NCBI RefSeq assembly: GCF_043099315.1
Contig: NZ_CP170746.1
Strand: one strand, 5' to 3'
Source of the DNA: Chlorogloeopsis fritschii
GTDB lineage: Bacteria; Cyanobacteriota; Cyanobacteriia; Cyanobacteriales; Nostocaceae
Length of the DNA stretch: 64,000 nt
Shown: positions 34,383 to 41,986 of the stretch, one piece after another
Layout of the letters: each line of letters opens with the position of its first letter
Position numbering within the stretch: position 1 is the first letter of the stretch
The notes under the pieces: generated by a model
The model's database searches: none
What the model saw: only the letters and a program-made list of their open reading frames with translations
What the model was told of the DNA's origin: nothing
Made by a program: the position numbers and the translations under genes

Positions 34383-36305
34383 ATGGAAGCATCTTTTGAA
34401 ATCACCCTGCAAATGGTGATCGCAGTTGTTGCAGGCATTAGTGCTCAGGTACTGGCTGCATATCTGCGGGTACCCAGCATCGTATTTTTATTATTCTTTG
34501 GCATCTTGCTTGGCTCTGATGGCATTGGATTGTTGCATCCACATTTGTTGGGCACTGGGCTAGAAGTCATTGTCGCTCTAGGAACGGCAATAATTTTGTT
34601 TGAAGGCGGACTAAATCTGGAACTGCAAGAGTTAAACAAAGTTTCCACAAGCTTGCAACTACTTGTCACCTTGGGAACTCTGATCACGTTGCTCGGTGGC
34701 AGTATGGCGGCTCATTGGTTAGGTGAATTTCCCTGGGCGATCGCTTTTCTATACGCTTCCTTGGTTGTAGTCACAGGGCCGACTGTAATCAGTCCCTTGC
34801 TTAAACATATTAATGTAGAGCGACAAGTTGCCACACTGTTGGAAGGAGAAGGAGTTTTAATTGACCCAGTAGGAGCGATTCTTGCTGTCGTAGTACTGAA
34901 CACAATCTTAAATGACAATGCCGACCCTCTGATTGCCATTAGCAGCTTATTTATGCGCCTTAGTATTGGCGGGGCTATTGGTGCAGCGGGTGGTTGGCTG
35001 ATGGCTTTTATCTGCAAGCGAGCCAGTTTTCTTTCCTTTGAGGTGAAAAACCTGGTTGTTTTGGCTGGCTTATGGGGCTTATTTGCACTCGCGCAAATGA
35101 TCCGCAGCGAGTCGGGATTGATGGCAACTGTAGTGGCAGGACTTGTTTTTGGAGCTGCTTCGGTGCCAGAAGAAAGGTTACTGCGGCATTTTAAAGGTCA
35201 ACTGACGATTTTTTGTGTCTCAGTGCTATTTATCCTCCTAGCAGCCGATTTATCTATTGCTAGTGTATTTGCCTTGGGTTGGGGCAGTTTATTTACTGTT
35301 CTGGCATTGATGTTTGTTGTTCGTCCGATTAATATTCTCTTGTGTACGTGGAATAGTGACCTCAACTGGCGGCAAAAATTGTTTCTTAGTTGGGTAGCCC
35401 CTCGCGGCATTGTTTCCGCTTCTGTTGCTTCCTTATTTGCTATTTTGCTGACACAGCATGGCATCAACGGTGGTGATGCTATTAAAGCCTTGGTTTTTCT
35501 GACAATTATTATGACAGTGTTTTGCCAAGGGCTAACTGCTGGCTGGGTGGCTAGATGGCTGCAAATCACTGCTAAACAGGCAACAGGAGCAGTTATTGTT
35601 GGTTGTAATCCTTTGAGTATTTTGGTTGCTCGCCTGCTGCAAGAACGGGGAGAACCAGTGGTGATGATAGATACCGATCAAGAAGCTAGCCAAAAAGCCC
35701 AAGCACAAAATCTTCAGGTGATAACTAGCAGTGCTTTAGATGCTAATGTTCTAGAAGAAGCAGGACTGGCTTCTATGGGGACTTTTTTGGCTATGACTAA
35801 AAATGGTGAGGTAAATTTTGTTTTGGCACAACGAGCCGCAGAAGAGTTCAACCCGCCACGGGTGCTGGCAGTTTTCCCTCGCGATCCGCAAGCTAATAAT
35901 TCGACAAACAAAACCAAAGTTAACCAAGCTTTTTTGAGTGACTTGCAAATTAAAACTTGGATTCAATACCTGAACGATGAGCAAGTGAAGTTAGGGATCT
36001 CAACTCTCAAAGAAAATGGTTTTTCTTTGCAAAAGGTGCAATTGCAAGCCTTAATTCGCACAGGTGAATTGGTACCCCTATTTTTAGAACGGGATGAGAA
36101 ATTGCAGATCATGCCTGCGGGCGAACCTTGGCAGGCAGGCGATCGCATTATCTACCTACTGCACGATCCTAGACCAAACCTTTTAAAACGTCTTTCTGGT
36201 GCTAGTCAATCTACTCGCCTTTCCCTAGAAAAATTACCAGAAGTTGAAGAAGTGCCGATCAATAAATTATCTCAACTCTCTGCTAGTGACGTTCCTGCAC
36301 CTTGA
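34383..36305 (+). CDS. CPA1-type cation:proton antiporter with C-terminal NAD-binding (RCK/TrkA-N-like) domain
   Basis: The product has 640 residues. About 12 membrane helices (1-390) carry typical antiporter blocks: LFFGILLGSDGIGLL, TAIILFEGGLNLEL, GPTVISPLL, EGEGVLIDPVGAILA (with the acidic transport residues) and WVAPRGIVSASVASLFA. Residues about 395-510 form a nucleotide-binding fold (GAVIVGCNPLSILVARLLQE, VVMIDTD), and a TrkA-C-like domain follows. The role is sodium or potassium export against protons, gated by a nucleotide. Its 3' end overlaps the convergent cytochrome b-like gene by 34 bases. Confidence 0.9.
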   Translation: MEASFEITLQMVIAVVAGISAQVLAAYLRVPSIVFLLFFGILLGSDGIGLLHPHLLGTGLEVIVALGTAIILFEGGLNLELQELNKVSTSLQLLVTLGTLITLLGGSMAAHWLGEFPWAIAFLYASLVVVTGPTVISPLLKHINVERQVATLLEGEGVLIDPVGAILAVVVLNTILNDNADPLIAISSLFMRLSIGGAIGAAGGWLMAFICKRASFLSFEVKNLVVLAGLWGLFALAQMIRSESGLMATVVAGLVFGAASVPEERLLRHFKGQLTIFCVSVLFILLAADLSIASVFALGWGSLFTVLALMFVVRPINILLCTWNSDLNWRQKLFLSWVAPRGIVSASVASLFAILLTQHGINGGDAIKALVFLTIIMTVFCQGLTAGWVARWLQITAKQATGAVIVGCNPLSILVARLLQERGEPVVMIDTDQEASQKAQAQNLQVITSSALDANVLEEAGLASMGTFLAMTKNGEVNFVLAQRAAEEFNPPRVLAVFPRDPQANNSTNKTKVNQAFLSDLQIKTWIQYLNDEQVKLGISTLKENGFSLQKVQLQALIRTGELVPLFLERDEKLQIMPAGEPWQAGDRIIYLLHDPRPNLLKRLSGASQSTRLSLEKLPEVEEVPINKLSQLSASDVPAP

Positions 36306-36937
36306 ATTAACTGTTGTGAGTTACTGTTACTAACTTCAGTGTTTACTTCTTCTCGCTGCATTTGCTTTTCTTGCCACAGCGTGCTTAACAAATGCACCAC
36401 AGAAATAATGATGGCAGCGAGCGAGAGAATGTAACTGTGGATTGTGTAAAGACGCTGGATCGTGAGTGTACTAATCGCACCACCAGTCAGAATTTCTCGC
36501 AGTTGTGAACCAATTAAAGGAATTGCTTCGATTGTTCCCAACTCAATGCTAAAACGCCAGAAGCCTTCTTGATCCCAGCTTAAGATCATCGCTGTCCATG
36601 ACAACCCAATCGCCATTAAGGTAAACAAAATCCCACTGATCCAAGCTGCTAGCCAACTCTTGCGATACCGTCTGCCCAAAAACATCACCACAATTTGCAC
36701 CAGAGCGATCGCAATTACTGCATTACCAGCAATATTGTGGGCTTTACGGAATAACCAACCGTAAGGTACTTGCTCTGAAATCATTTTCAAAGACTGGTAA
36801 GCTCTCCCTGCTGCAGGCTCGTAATAAAAAGACAGCAAAATTCCAGTAGAAGCAGCAATAAAGGATAGCGTAATGATTACGACTGAGAGTATCGTTGCTA
36901 TGCGCCGTATCACCCTATCGAACTCGGTGTTTTGCAT
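36272..36937 (-). CDS. Cytochrome b6-like membrane protein with incomplete haem ligands
   Basis: The product has 221 residues with four helices in the PetB pattern: TGILLSFYYEPAAGRAY after helix A, YGWLFRKAHNIAGN entering helix B, ILSWDQEGFW in the loop, and YTIHSYILSLAAII into helix D. By spacing, His67, His167 and His182 match three of the four haem-b ligands of cytochrome b6. The fourth, 14 residues after His67, is Gln81. The Cys that carries haem ci in PetB corresponds to Leu24. It is therefore a paralogue that may bind one b haem normally and the other incompletely or not at all. It is monocistronic and its partner is unknown. Confidence 0.8.
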   Translation of the reverse strand: MQNTEFDRVIRRIATILSVVIITLSFIAASTGILLSFYYEPAAGRAYQSLKMISEQVPYGWLFRKAHNIAGNAVIAIALVQIVVMFLGRRYRKSWLAAWISGILFTLMAIGLSWTAMILSWDQEGFWRFSIELGTIEAIPLIGSQLREILTGGAISTLTIQRLYTIHSYILSLAAIIISVVHLLSTLWQEKQMQREEVNTEVSNSNSQQLIQGAGTSLAES

Positions 36938-37017
36938 GGCTCACCGCTCCTTTGCTTGGCTAAATATATATTTTTATTACAAGTGTAGCTAAGAAAAGTT
37001 AAGAGTGGTGAAGATTT

Positions 37018-37105
37018 ATTGGTTAGTGGTTAGTAGTTAGTGGTTGGTGGTTTGTTTTCTCTTTGTCCCCGTGTCCCCTTGTCTCCCCATCTCCACCCTC
37101 CTCTT
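37018..37105. repeat. Composite heptamer repeat between the cytochrome b-like and DeoR genes
   Basis: GGTTAGTGGTTAGTAGTTAGTGG units are followed by a C-rich block (TCCCCGTGTCCCCTTGTCTCC). The order of blocks is the same as at 11111 and 17993. It ends three bases after (in minus-strand terms) the DeoR stop codon. Confidence 0.8.
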
Positions 37106-37107
37106 TT

Positions 37108-37881
37108 CTAGGCTGTAGGGTTAAGAGCGTCGCGAATAATTGTTAAACCCAAAGCTTTGTAAGCAACTAGCATTTCATCAGATACTGTCGGTGCAGTGAC
37201 AAGATAAGTGAGTGCATGAATTGACTCCACAACGTAGGAAGCAGCAGTGTCTAACTTTTGTGCTGTTGCTAATCCAACTACTTCCGCTGCTCCAGCAATC
37301 ATTGCTCGTTTGACGTGGGCTTCGTCTAAGTTCTGCACACTAATTCCAATTTCTGGATGCAAGCTGCACACCCCTAACATGCACAAATCTGCACGAATCA
37401 TGCGTAAAGATTCAATTGTCGCAGCCCCAACGTTTACTAAGGCTTTTTTGTAGAGCTGTCCGCCTAGCATCACAACTTTAATGTTTGGATGTTCTGCTAG
37501 GGCAATGGCAATTGGAGGGCTATTTGTGACTACTGTCGCTTGCAAATCTAAAGGCAAATGACGAGCTACTTGGAGCGTTGTTGTACCCCCATCTAAAATT
37601 ACCACCTGCCCAGGACAAACCAATTTTGCTGCTGCACGAGCGATCGCTTCTTTTTCTTTAGGTGCTTGTTTTTGGCGATCGGCATAACTAGCGATCGCAG
37701 GAGAAGCCAGCAGTGCTCCTCCATGTACGCGCTGCAATAAACCAGACTCAGCTAGTTCCCGCAGATCCCGACGAATTGTATCTTCGGAAACCTTCAGAAC
37801 AGCACTAAGTTCCGATGAAAGCACCTTTTTATCACGATGAAGAATATTTAAGATTAATTGTCGTCGCTCCGCAGTTAGCAT
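37108..37881 (-). CDS. DeoR/GlpR-family transcription regulator
   Basis: The product has 257 residues, the usual family length. The N-terminal winged helix (AERRQLILNILHRDKKVLSS, with recognition helix SEDTIRRDLRELAESGLLQRVHGGAL) is followed by the sugar-phosphate-sensing DeoR C-terminal domain: VVILDGGTTTLQVARHLP, TVVTNSPPIAIALAEH, VVMLGGQLYKKALVNVG and MLGVCSLHPEIGISVQNLDE. These repressors respond to phosphorylated sugars. It is divergent from the transketolase-like gene, and a tandem palindromic repeat lies 47-84 bases before its start (37928-37965). Confidence 0.92.
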   Translation of the reverse strand: MLTAERRQLILNILHRDKKVLSSELSAVLKVSEDTIRRDLRELAESGLLQRVHGGALLASPAIASYADRQKQAPKEKEAIARAAAKLVCPGQVVILDGGTTTLQVARHLPLDLQATVVTNSPPIAIALAEHPNIKVVMLGGQLYKKALVNVGAATIESLRMIRADLCMLGVCSLHPEIGISVQNLDEAHVKRAMIAGAAEVVGLATAQKLDTAASYVVESIHALTYLVTAPTVSDEMLVAYKALGLTIIRDALNPTA

Positions 37882-37927
37882 GACTGGTTTTCCTGAAGTT
37901 GCAGATTTCTTCTTGAAATTGCACGTT

Positions 37928-37965
37928 TGTGAGTTTATACTTATGATGTGAGTTTATACTCATAG
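37928..37965. promoter_or_regulatory. Tandem operator-like repeat in front of the DeoR gene
   Basis: Two 19-base units, TGTGAGTTTATACTTATGA and TGTGAGTTTATACTCATAG, stand head to tail without spacer and differ at three positions. Each contains an inverted repeat: TGAGT-TTAT-ACTCA in the second, with one mismatch in the first. The position, between divergent deoR-type and transketolase-like genes, and the symmetry fit a DeoR operator used for autoregulation. A 19-base period is near two helical turns, so the two sites would lie on nearly the same face. Confidence 0.65.
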
Positions 37966-38022
37966 GCGTGCAGGATTTTGCATATTTGGGATTACTTTTA
38001 AATAATTCAAGCACATTCGTGC

Positions 38023-38185
38023 ATGGGGGAGGTAAAAGGGGCTAGGGGCTAGGGACTGGGGACTAGAAACAAAGAAGAGGACAAAGAGATGGGGAGACAA
38101 GGGGCAAGAACGTCAATCACGATTCTCCGTGTCCCCGTGTCCTCTTCCCAATCCCCAATCACCAGTACCCAGTCCTCAGTACCTT
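38023..38185. repeat. Two repeat blocks in head-to-head orientation
   Basis: A G-rich block (GGGGCTAGGGGCTAGGGACTGGGG, then AAGAGATGGGGAGACAAGGGG) is followed after about 20 bases by a C-rich block (TCCGTGTCCCCGTGTCCTCTTCCC, then CCCAATCACCAGTACCCAG). The two halves are roughly complementary and could form a long imperfect hairpin. This lies between the operator-like repeat and the transketolase-like gene. Confidence 0.75.
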
Positions 38186-38249
38186 TCTCAGATAGTTTGC
38201 GCTGTTGTCCTGTCTAATCTAAATAGATTCAAATTCAAGGAATTAAGTC

Positions 38250-40163
38250 ATGACTTTTACTGACATTAAATTTCCCATAGAACTCGGTGCTTACAAACCT
38301 CTGACACTTAATCCGGCGAATACGACTCTGACGACTGAGCAAAGAGAGATCCTCAAAGCAAACATTCAACTTTGCCGTGATGCGATCGTTTTCTTCACAG
38401 CGACTGGAGCGGCTAAAGGAGTAGGTGGTCACACTGGTGGCCCTTATGACACAGTACCAGAGGTGATGATTCTCGATGCATTTTTTCGAGGAGCATCAGA
38501 TCAGTTTGTACCCATTTTCTTCGATGAGGCAGGACATCGAGTAGCAACTCAGTACCTGATGGCAGCCCTGCACGGAAATTTACCAGCCGAGCAACTTCTA
38601 CGTTATCGCGAAGCCCACTCAACCTTACCCGGACACCCGGAACTGGGACTAACTCCTGGTGTAAAATTTAGCTCTGGGCGTCTAGGACATATGTGGCCTT
38701 ATGTCAATGGCGTGGCAATGGCAAATCCAGGCAAAGTAGTTTTCTGTCTTGGTTCTGACGGTTCCCAACAGGAAGGCAATGACGCCGAAGCCGCTCGCTT
38801 GGCTGTTGCTCAGTATCTCAACGTCAAGTTAATTATTGACGATAATGACGTAACGATCGCCGGACATCCTTCTAAATACCTGCCCGGTTTCAGCGTTGCT
38901 AAAACCTTACAAGGGCACGGTTTGAAGGTACTAGAGGGAGATGGGGAAGACTTAGACGATTTATATCGCCGTCTGTGCGAAGCAGTGACTACTCCAGGGC
39001 CGATCGCTATAATCAACAAACGTCCCATGTGTCCCGGTATTGAAGGCTTAGAAGGCTCCAATCACGGACATGACGTGATTTCGGTAGATTTGGCAATTAA
39101 ATATCTGGAATCTCGCGGGCAGACTGCTGCTGTCGAACACCTCAAGAGCATTACCAAACCCAAACAAACCTATACTTTCCTCGGTTCAGGTAACGAATGG
39201 GGTGCTAACCGCAATGTGTTTGGTGAAGCAGTAGTTGCCGTGCTGAGTCGCATGAACGAAACAGAGCGCAAGCAAAAAGTCATGGTAATCGATAGCGATT
39301 TGGAAGGCTCTTGTGGATTAAAGAAGATTCACGATGCCTACCCAGAAATTTTTGTTCCCTCCGGCATTATGGAGCGAGGTAACTTCTCTGCTGCTGCCGG
39401 ATTTGGAATGGAAGAAGGAAAACAAGGTATTTTCGCAACCTTCAGCGCTTTTTTGGAAATGTGCATCTCAGAAATTACAATGGCACGGCTGAACTACTCG
39501 AATGTGCTTTGCCACTTTTCTCATGCGGGCATAGATGACATGGCAGATAACACCTGCCACTTCGGTTTAAATAATATGTTCGCTGACAATGGCTTGGATG
39601 ATGGCTACGAAACACGTCTGTACTTTCCAGCTGATGTGAATCAGATGAAAGCCTGTGTGGAAGCTGTATTCTTTGAGCCTGGGCTGCGGTTTATTTTCTC
39701 CACTCGTTCCAAGGTGCCCAATATCAAGGACAGTAATAATAATGACTTGTTTGGTAGCAGCTACAAATTTGTTCCCGGTAAAGATGAGGTGGTTAGAGAG
39801 GGAACGCAAGGCTACATCATCAGCTTTGGCGATGCTCTTTATCGCGCCCTTGATGCTGTAGAGCGTCTCAAGCAAGAGGGGCTGGATGTCGGTTTGATTA
39901 ATAAACCAACCCTGAACGTTATCGATGAAGAAATGATGACTAAAATCGGTAACGCTCCCTTCGCCTTGGTAGTAGAATCCTTTAACCGTCGCACTGGATT
40001 GGGTAGCCGTTTTGGTTCTTGGCTGTTAGAGCGCGGTTATACTCCCAAATATGCTTATCTTGGCACTCATCACGAAGGTTGTGGCGGTTTGTGGGAACAA
40101 TTCCCCCATCAAGGCATAGATCCGGTGAGCATTATGAATAAGGTTAAGGAGTTAATTAAATAG
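38250..40163 (+). CDS. Transketolase-like thiamine-diphosphate enzyme
   Basis: The product has 637 residues, slightly shorter than canonical transketolase. The ThDP motif is present as GSDG (168-171) through DDND (about 197-200). His61 lies in GGHTGGP where transketolase has GHPG. The pyrimidine-domain Glu lies in GIMERGNFSAAAG, and the SHAGIDDMADNTCHFGL segment matches the donor-binding loop. The sequence is clearly apart from housekeeping transketolase (no KANSGHPGLPMG-type start), so donor and acceptor sugars may differ. It is divergent from a DeoR regulator with an operator-like repeat nearby, which suggests induction by a sugar phosphate. A terminator follows. Confidence 0.85.
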   Translation: MTFTDIKFPIELGAYKPLTLNPANTTLTTEQREILKANIQLCRDAIVFFTATGAAKGVGGHTGGPYDTVPEVMILDAFFRGASDQFVPIFFDEAGHRVATQYLMAALHGNLPAEQLLRYREAHSTLPGHPELGLTPGVKFSSGRLGHMWPYVNGVAMANPGKVVFCLGSDGSQQEGNDAEAARLAVAQYLNVKLIIDDNDVTIAGHPSKYLPGFSVAKTLQGHGLKVLEGDGEDLDDLYRRLCEAVTTPGPIAIINKRPMCPGIEGLEGSNHGHDVISVDLAIKYLESRGQTAAVEHLKSITKPKQTYTFLGSGNEWGANRNVFGEAVVAVLSRMNETERKQKVMVIDSDLEGSCGLKKIHDAYPEIFVPSGIMERGNFSAAAGFGMEEGKQGIFATFSAFLEMCISEITMARLNYSNVLCHFSHAGIDDMADNTCHFGLNNMFADNGLDDGYETRLYFPADVNQMKACVEAVFFEPGLRFIFSTRSKVPNIKDSNNNDLFGSSYKFVPGKDEVVREGTQGYIISFGDALYRALDAVERLKQEGLDVGLINKPTLNVIDEEMMTKIGNAPFALVVESFNRRTGLGSRFGSWLLERGYTPKYAYLGTHHEGCGGLWEQFPHQGIDPVSIMNKVKELIK

Positions 40164-40220
40164 TCGTCACCCTAAAGGTGCGACTAAACGAGCGAAGCCT
40201 GCTTTTGGCAGGCTTTGTTT
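40161..40220 (+). terminator. Double hairpin and terminator after the transketolase-like gene
   Basis: A first hairpin (TAGTCGTCACC-CTAAA-GGTGCGACTA) starts on the stop codon itself. A second at 40195-40215 (AAGCCTGC-TTTTG-GCAGGCTT) is followed by TGTTT. Together they form an efficient-looking end of transcript. Confidence 0.75.
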
Positions 40221-40334
40221 AAGAGACAATTAAGATAGCCAAAAGAGATGGTGTAAGAAACTCAAATCGGAGCGATCGCGCGATAGGCATCGTCGTAGCG
40301 AAGTGTGGGGGTTGTTGAGGTGGTTAAATTGGGC

Positions 40335-40566
40335 TTACTGTTCGAGTTTTTCTAAAGCCCACATTGCCATTTGCCTTACTTCCTCATATTCACCTTGCAA
40401 TGTATTAGTTAAACCTTCTATCGCTTTTCCTCTGGGCTTGTGTGTTCTATCCACAATTTTTACTTCAATATCAAACCAATCAGAATAAATATCTGTTGAA
40501 ATTGTTGCTATTTTTATAAGAATTTTAATGAGGAAGTAGGGGAATGTGACAAGAGAAATATTTTAA
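40335..40566 (-). pseudogene. Remnant of a HEAT-repeat protein (C-terminal end)
   Basis: On the minus strand an open stretch of about 76 codons ends DRTHKPRGKAIEGLTNTLQG then EYEEVRQMAMWALEKLEQ-stop, the typical final HEAT repeat of cyanobacterial HEAT proteins. It has no ATG or ribosome-binding site upstream; the first plausible codon is a GTG 38 codons before the stop. An in-frame TAA lies just upstream at 40567. I read it as the decayed tail of a larger gene. HEAT proteins in cyanobacteria include phycobilin lyases, but nothing here specifies that. Confidence 0.45.
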
Positions 40567-40647
40567 ATTATCCCCCAGTTCCTTTGGCTTTGCTCCTGAA
40601 TACTGTAGATGTTTGTAGGTTATTCTCCTCACACGATCGCAACACCT

Positions 40648-41592
40648 CTAATATTTTTGCTCTTGGATTAAAGCTTGAAAGCGTTGATCAGAGCGGATTC
40701 TGTCAAAGTCTGAGTTATTGGCGACGATTGGCAGGTACGTTTCTGGACTAAGGTTAATTGCTTGTTGCAAGTTCTCAATAGCTGCTGCGATATTGTTCTG
40801 TGAGGCATAACAGCGAGCTTTGCTGTACCAGACGACAGGATCGTTGGGTTGTAACTCTGCTGCTTGATTGTAGTTTTCCATCGCATCTTCGTAATACCCT
40901 AATTTTTCCCAGGACAAACCTCGGTTTAGTAGAGCTTTATGATGGTTGGGTTGAATTGTTAAGGCACGATCGAAGCTGGCAATGGCTTTGTGATAACGCC
41001 CCCACTCATTCAACGTTACGCCTCGATTATGCCAAGCCAACACGTTATTCACGAAGAACTCAATGGCGCGATCGTAGCTATTGAGAGCCTCTTCGTAACG
41101 CTTCAGTTGTCTGAGAGCATTACCTCTGTTGTTCCATGCCCAATAGGCATCGGCTTGCAATTTTAGGGTGCGCTCAAAACTGGCGATCGCCTTTTCATAC
41201 AGTCCTAAATCGCACAAGGTTAAACCGCGATTATGCCAAGCTGTAGCAGCATTAGGATTAAATTCAATGGCACGTTCAAAGCTGTTCAGAGCATCTAGGT
41301 GGCGTTCTAGCTTTCCTAAAGCAATAGCCCGGTTGTGCCAAACCCAACAGTCATCGGTACGTAATTTCAGGGTTTCGTCAAAACAAGCGATCGCATCTTT
41401 GTGACGTCCTAAAGAACCGAGAGCAAAGCCTTTTTGAAATAAGGCTTCTGGGTAATCTGGCTTGCATTTGAGTGCTTTATCAAAGCTAGCGATCGCCGCT
41501 TCAAACTTTTGGACATTATTCCTTCGCAAACCTTGCTGGAAAAAAAATTCTGCCTCCAAATTCAGGGTGAGTTTAAAGGAGTTTGGCATCAT
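40648..41592 (-). CDS. Tetratricopeptide-repeat protein
   Basis: The product has 314 residues built of eight consecutive 34-residue TPRs from residue 12 to about 285. Units begin with patterns such as AWHNRGLTLCDLGLYEKAIA and WAWNNRGNALRQLKRYEEAL. The C-terminus SDFDRIRSDQRFQALIQ is the common cap of cyanobacterial TPR proteins. There is no signal peptide. TPRs mediate protein-protein contacts; the partner is unknown. The AW(H/N)NRG variant repeated through the series points to recent internal duplication of units. Confidence 0.88.
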   Translation of the reverse strand: MMPNSFKLTLNLEAEFFFQQGLRRNNVQKFEAAIASFDKALKCKPDYPEALFQKGFALGSLGRHKDAIACFDETLKLRTDDCWVWHNRAIALGKLERHLDALNSFERAIEFNPNAATAWHNRGLTLCDLGLYEKAIASFERTLKLQADAYWAWNNRGNALRQLKRYEEALNSYDRAIEFFVNNVLAWHNRGVTLNEWGRYHKAIASFDRALTIQPNHHKALLNRGLSWEKLGYYEDAMENYNQAAELQPNDPVVWYSKARCYASQNNIAAAIENLQQAINLSPETYLPIVANNSDFDRIRSDQRFQALIQEQKY

Positions 41593-41717
41593 ACCTTGGG
41601 ATGAACTTTAGTTTTTCCGATTCACAAAACAATAACATAACTTCATAGCCAAATTCCTAATTGATTTTTATTGCAAATGTAAAACCTTTCTTTAGAGTGT
41701 TGCGCAAAGTCACAAAA

Positions 41718-41922
41718 TAGGAATTAGGGACTAGAGACTAGGGGCTAGGGACTAGGAAGAGGAGGGGGAGAGTGAGGGAGCGAGGGAGTGAGGGAGCGAG
41801 AGAATAAGAGTAAATACCCTCGTACCTTCCCTCTTTCATACCCTCACTCCTTCTGGGTGTCACCTTGTCCTCTTCTTCCCAATCCCCAATCACCTATCCC
41901 CAATCCCCAATCCCCTTTACCC
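41718..41922. repeat. Long repeat region of heptamer-based blocks in opposing orientation
   Basis: GGGACTAGAGACTAGGGGCTAGGGACTAGG is followed by GAGTGAGGGAGCGAGGGAGTGAGGGAGCGAG. Then, after a short spacer, come CCCTCACTCC, TTGTCCTCTTCTTCCC and CAATCCCCAATCACC-type blocks. The first and second halves are roughly inverted complements, as at 38023-38185. It fills most of the gap upstream of the propeller-like gene. Confidence 0.8.
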
Positions 41923-41986
41923 TAATGATGTTTGTCAGTTGTGTATGTTTTTGGGAATACTAAGTAGAACAATCGGAATTCCAGCA

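Noticed and set aside
40303..40488. A 61-codon plus-strand frame
   Set aside because: It is the shadow of the HEAT-repeat remnant on the other strand.
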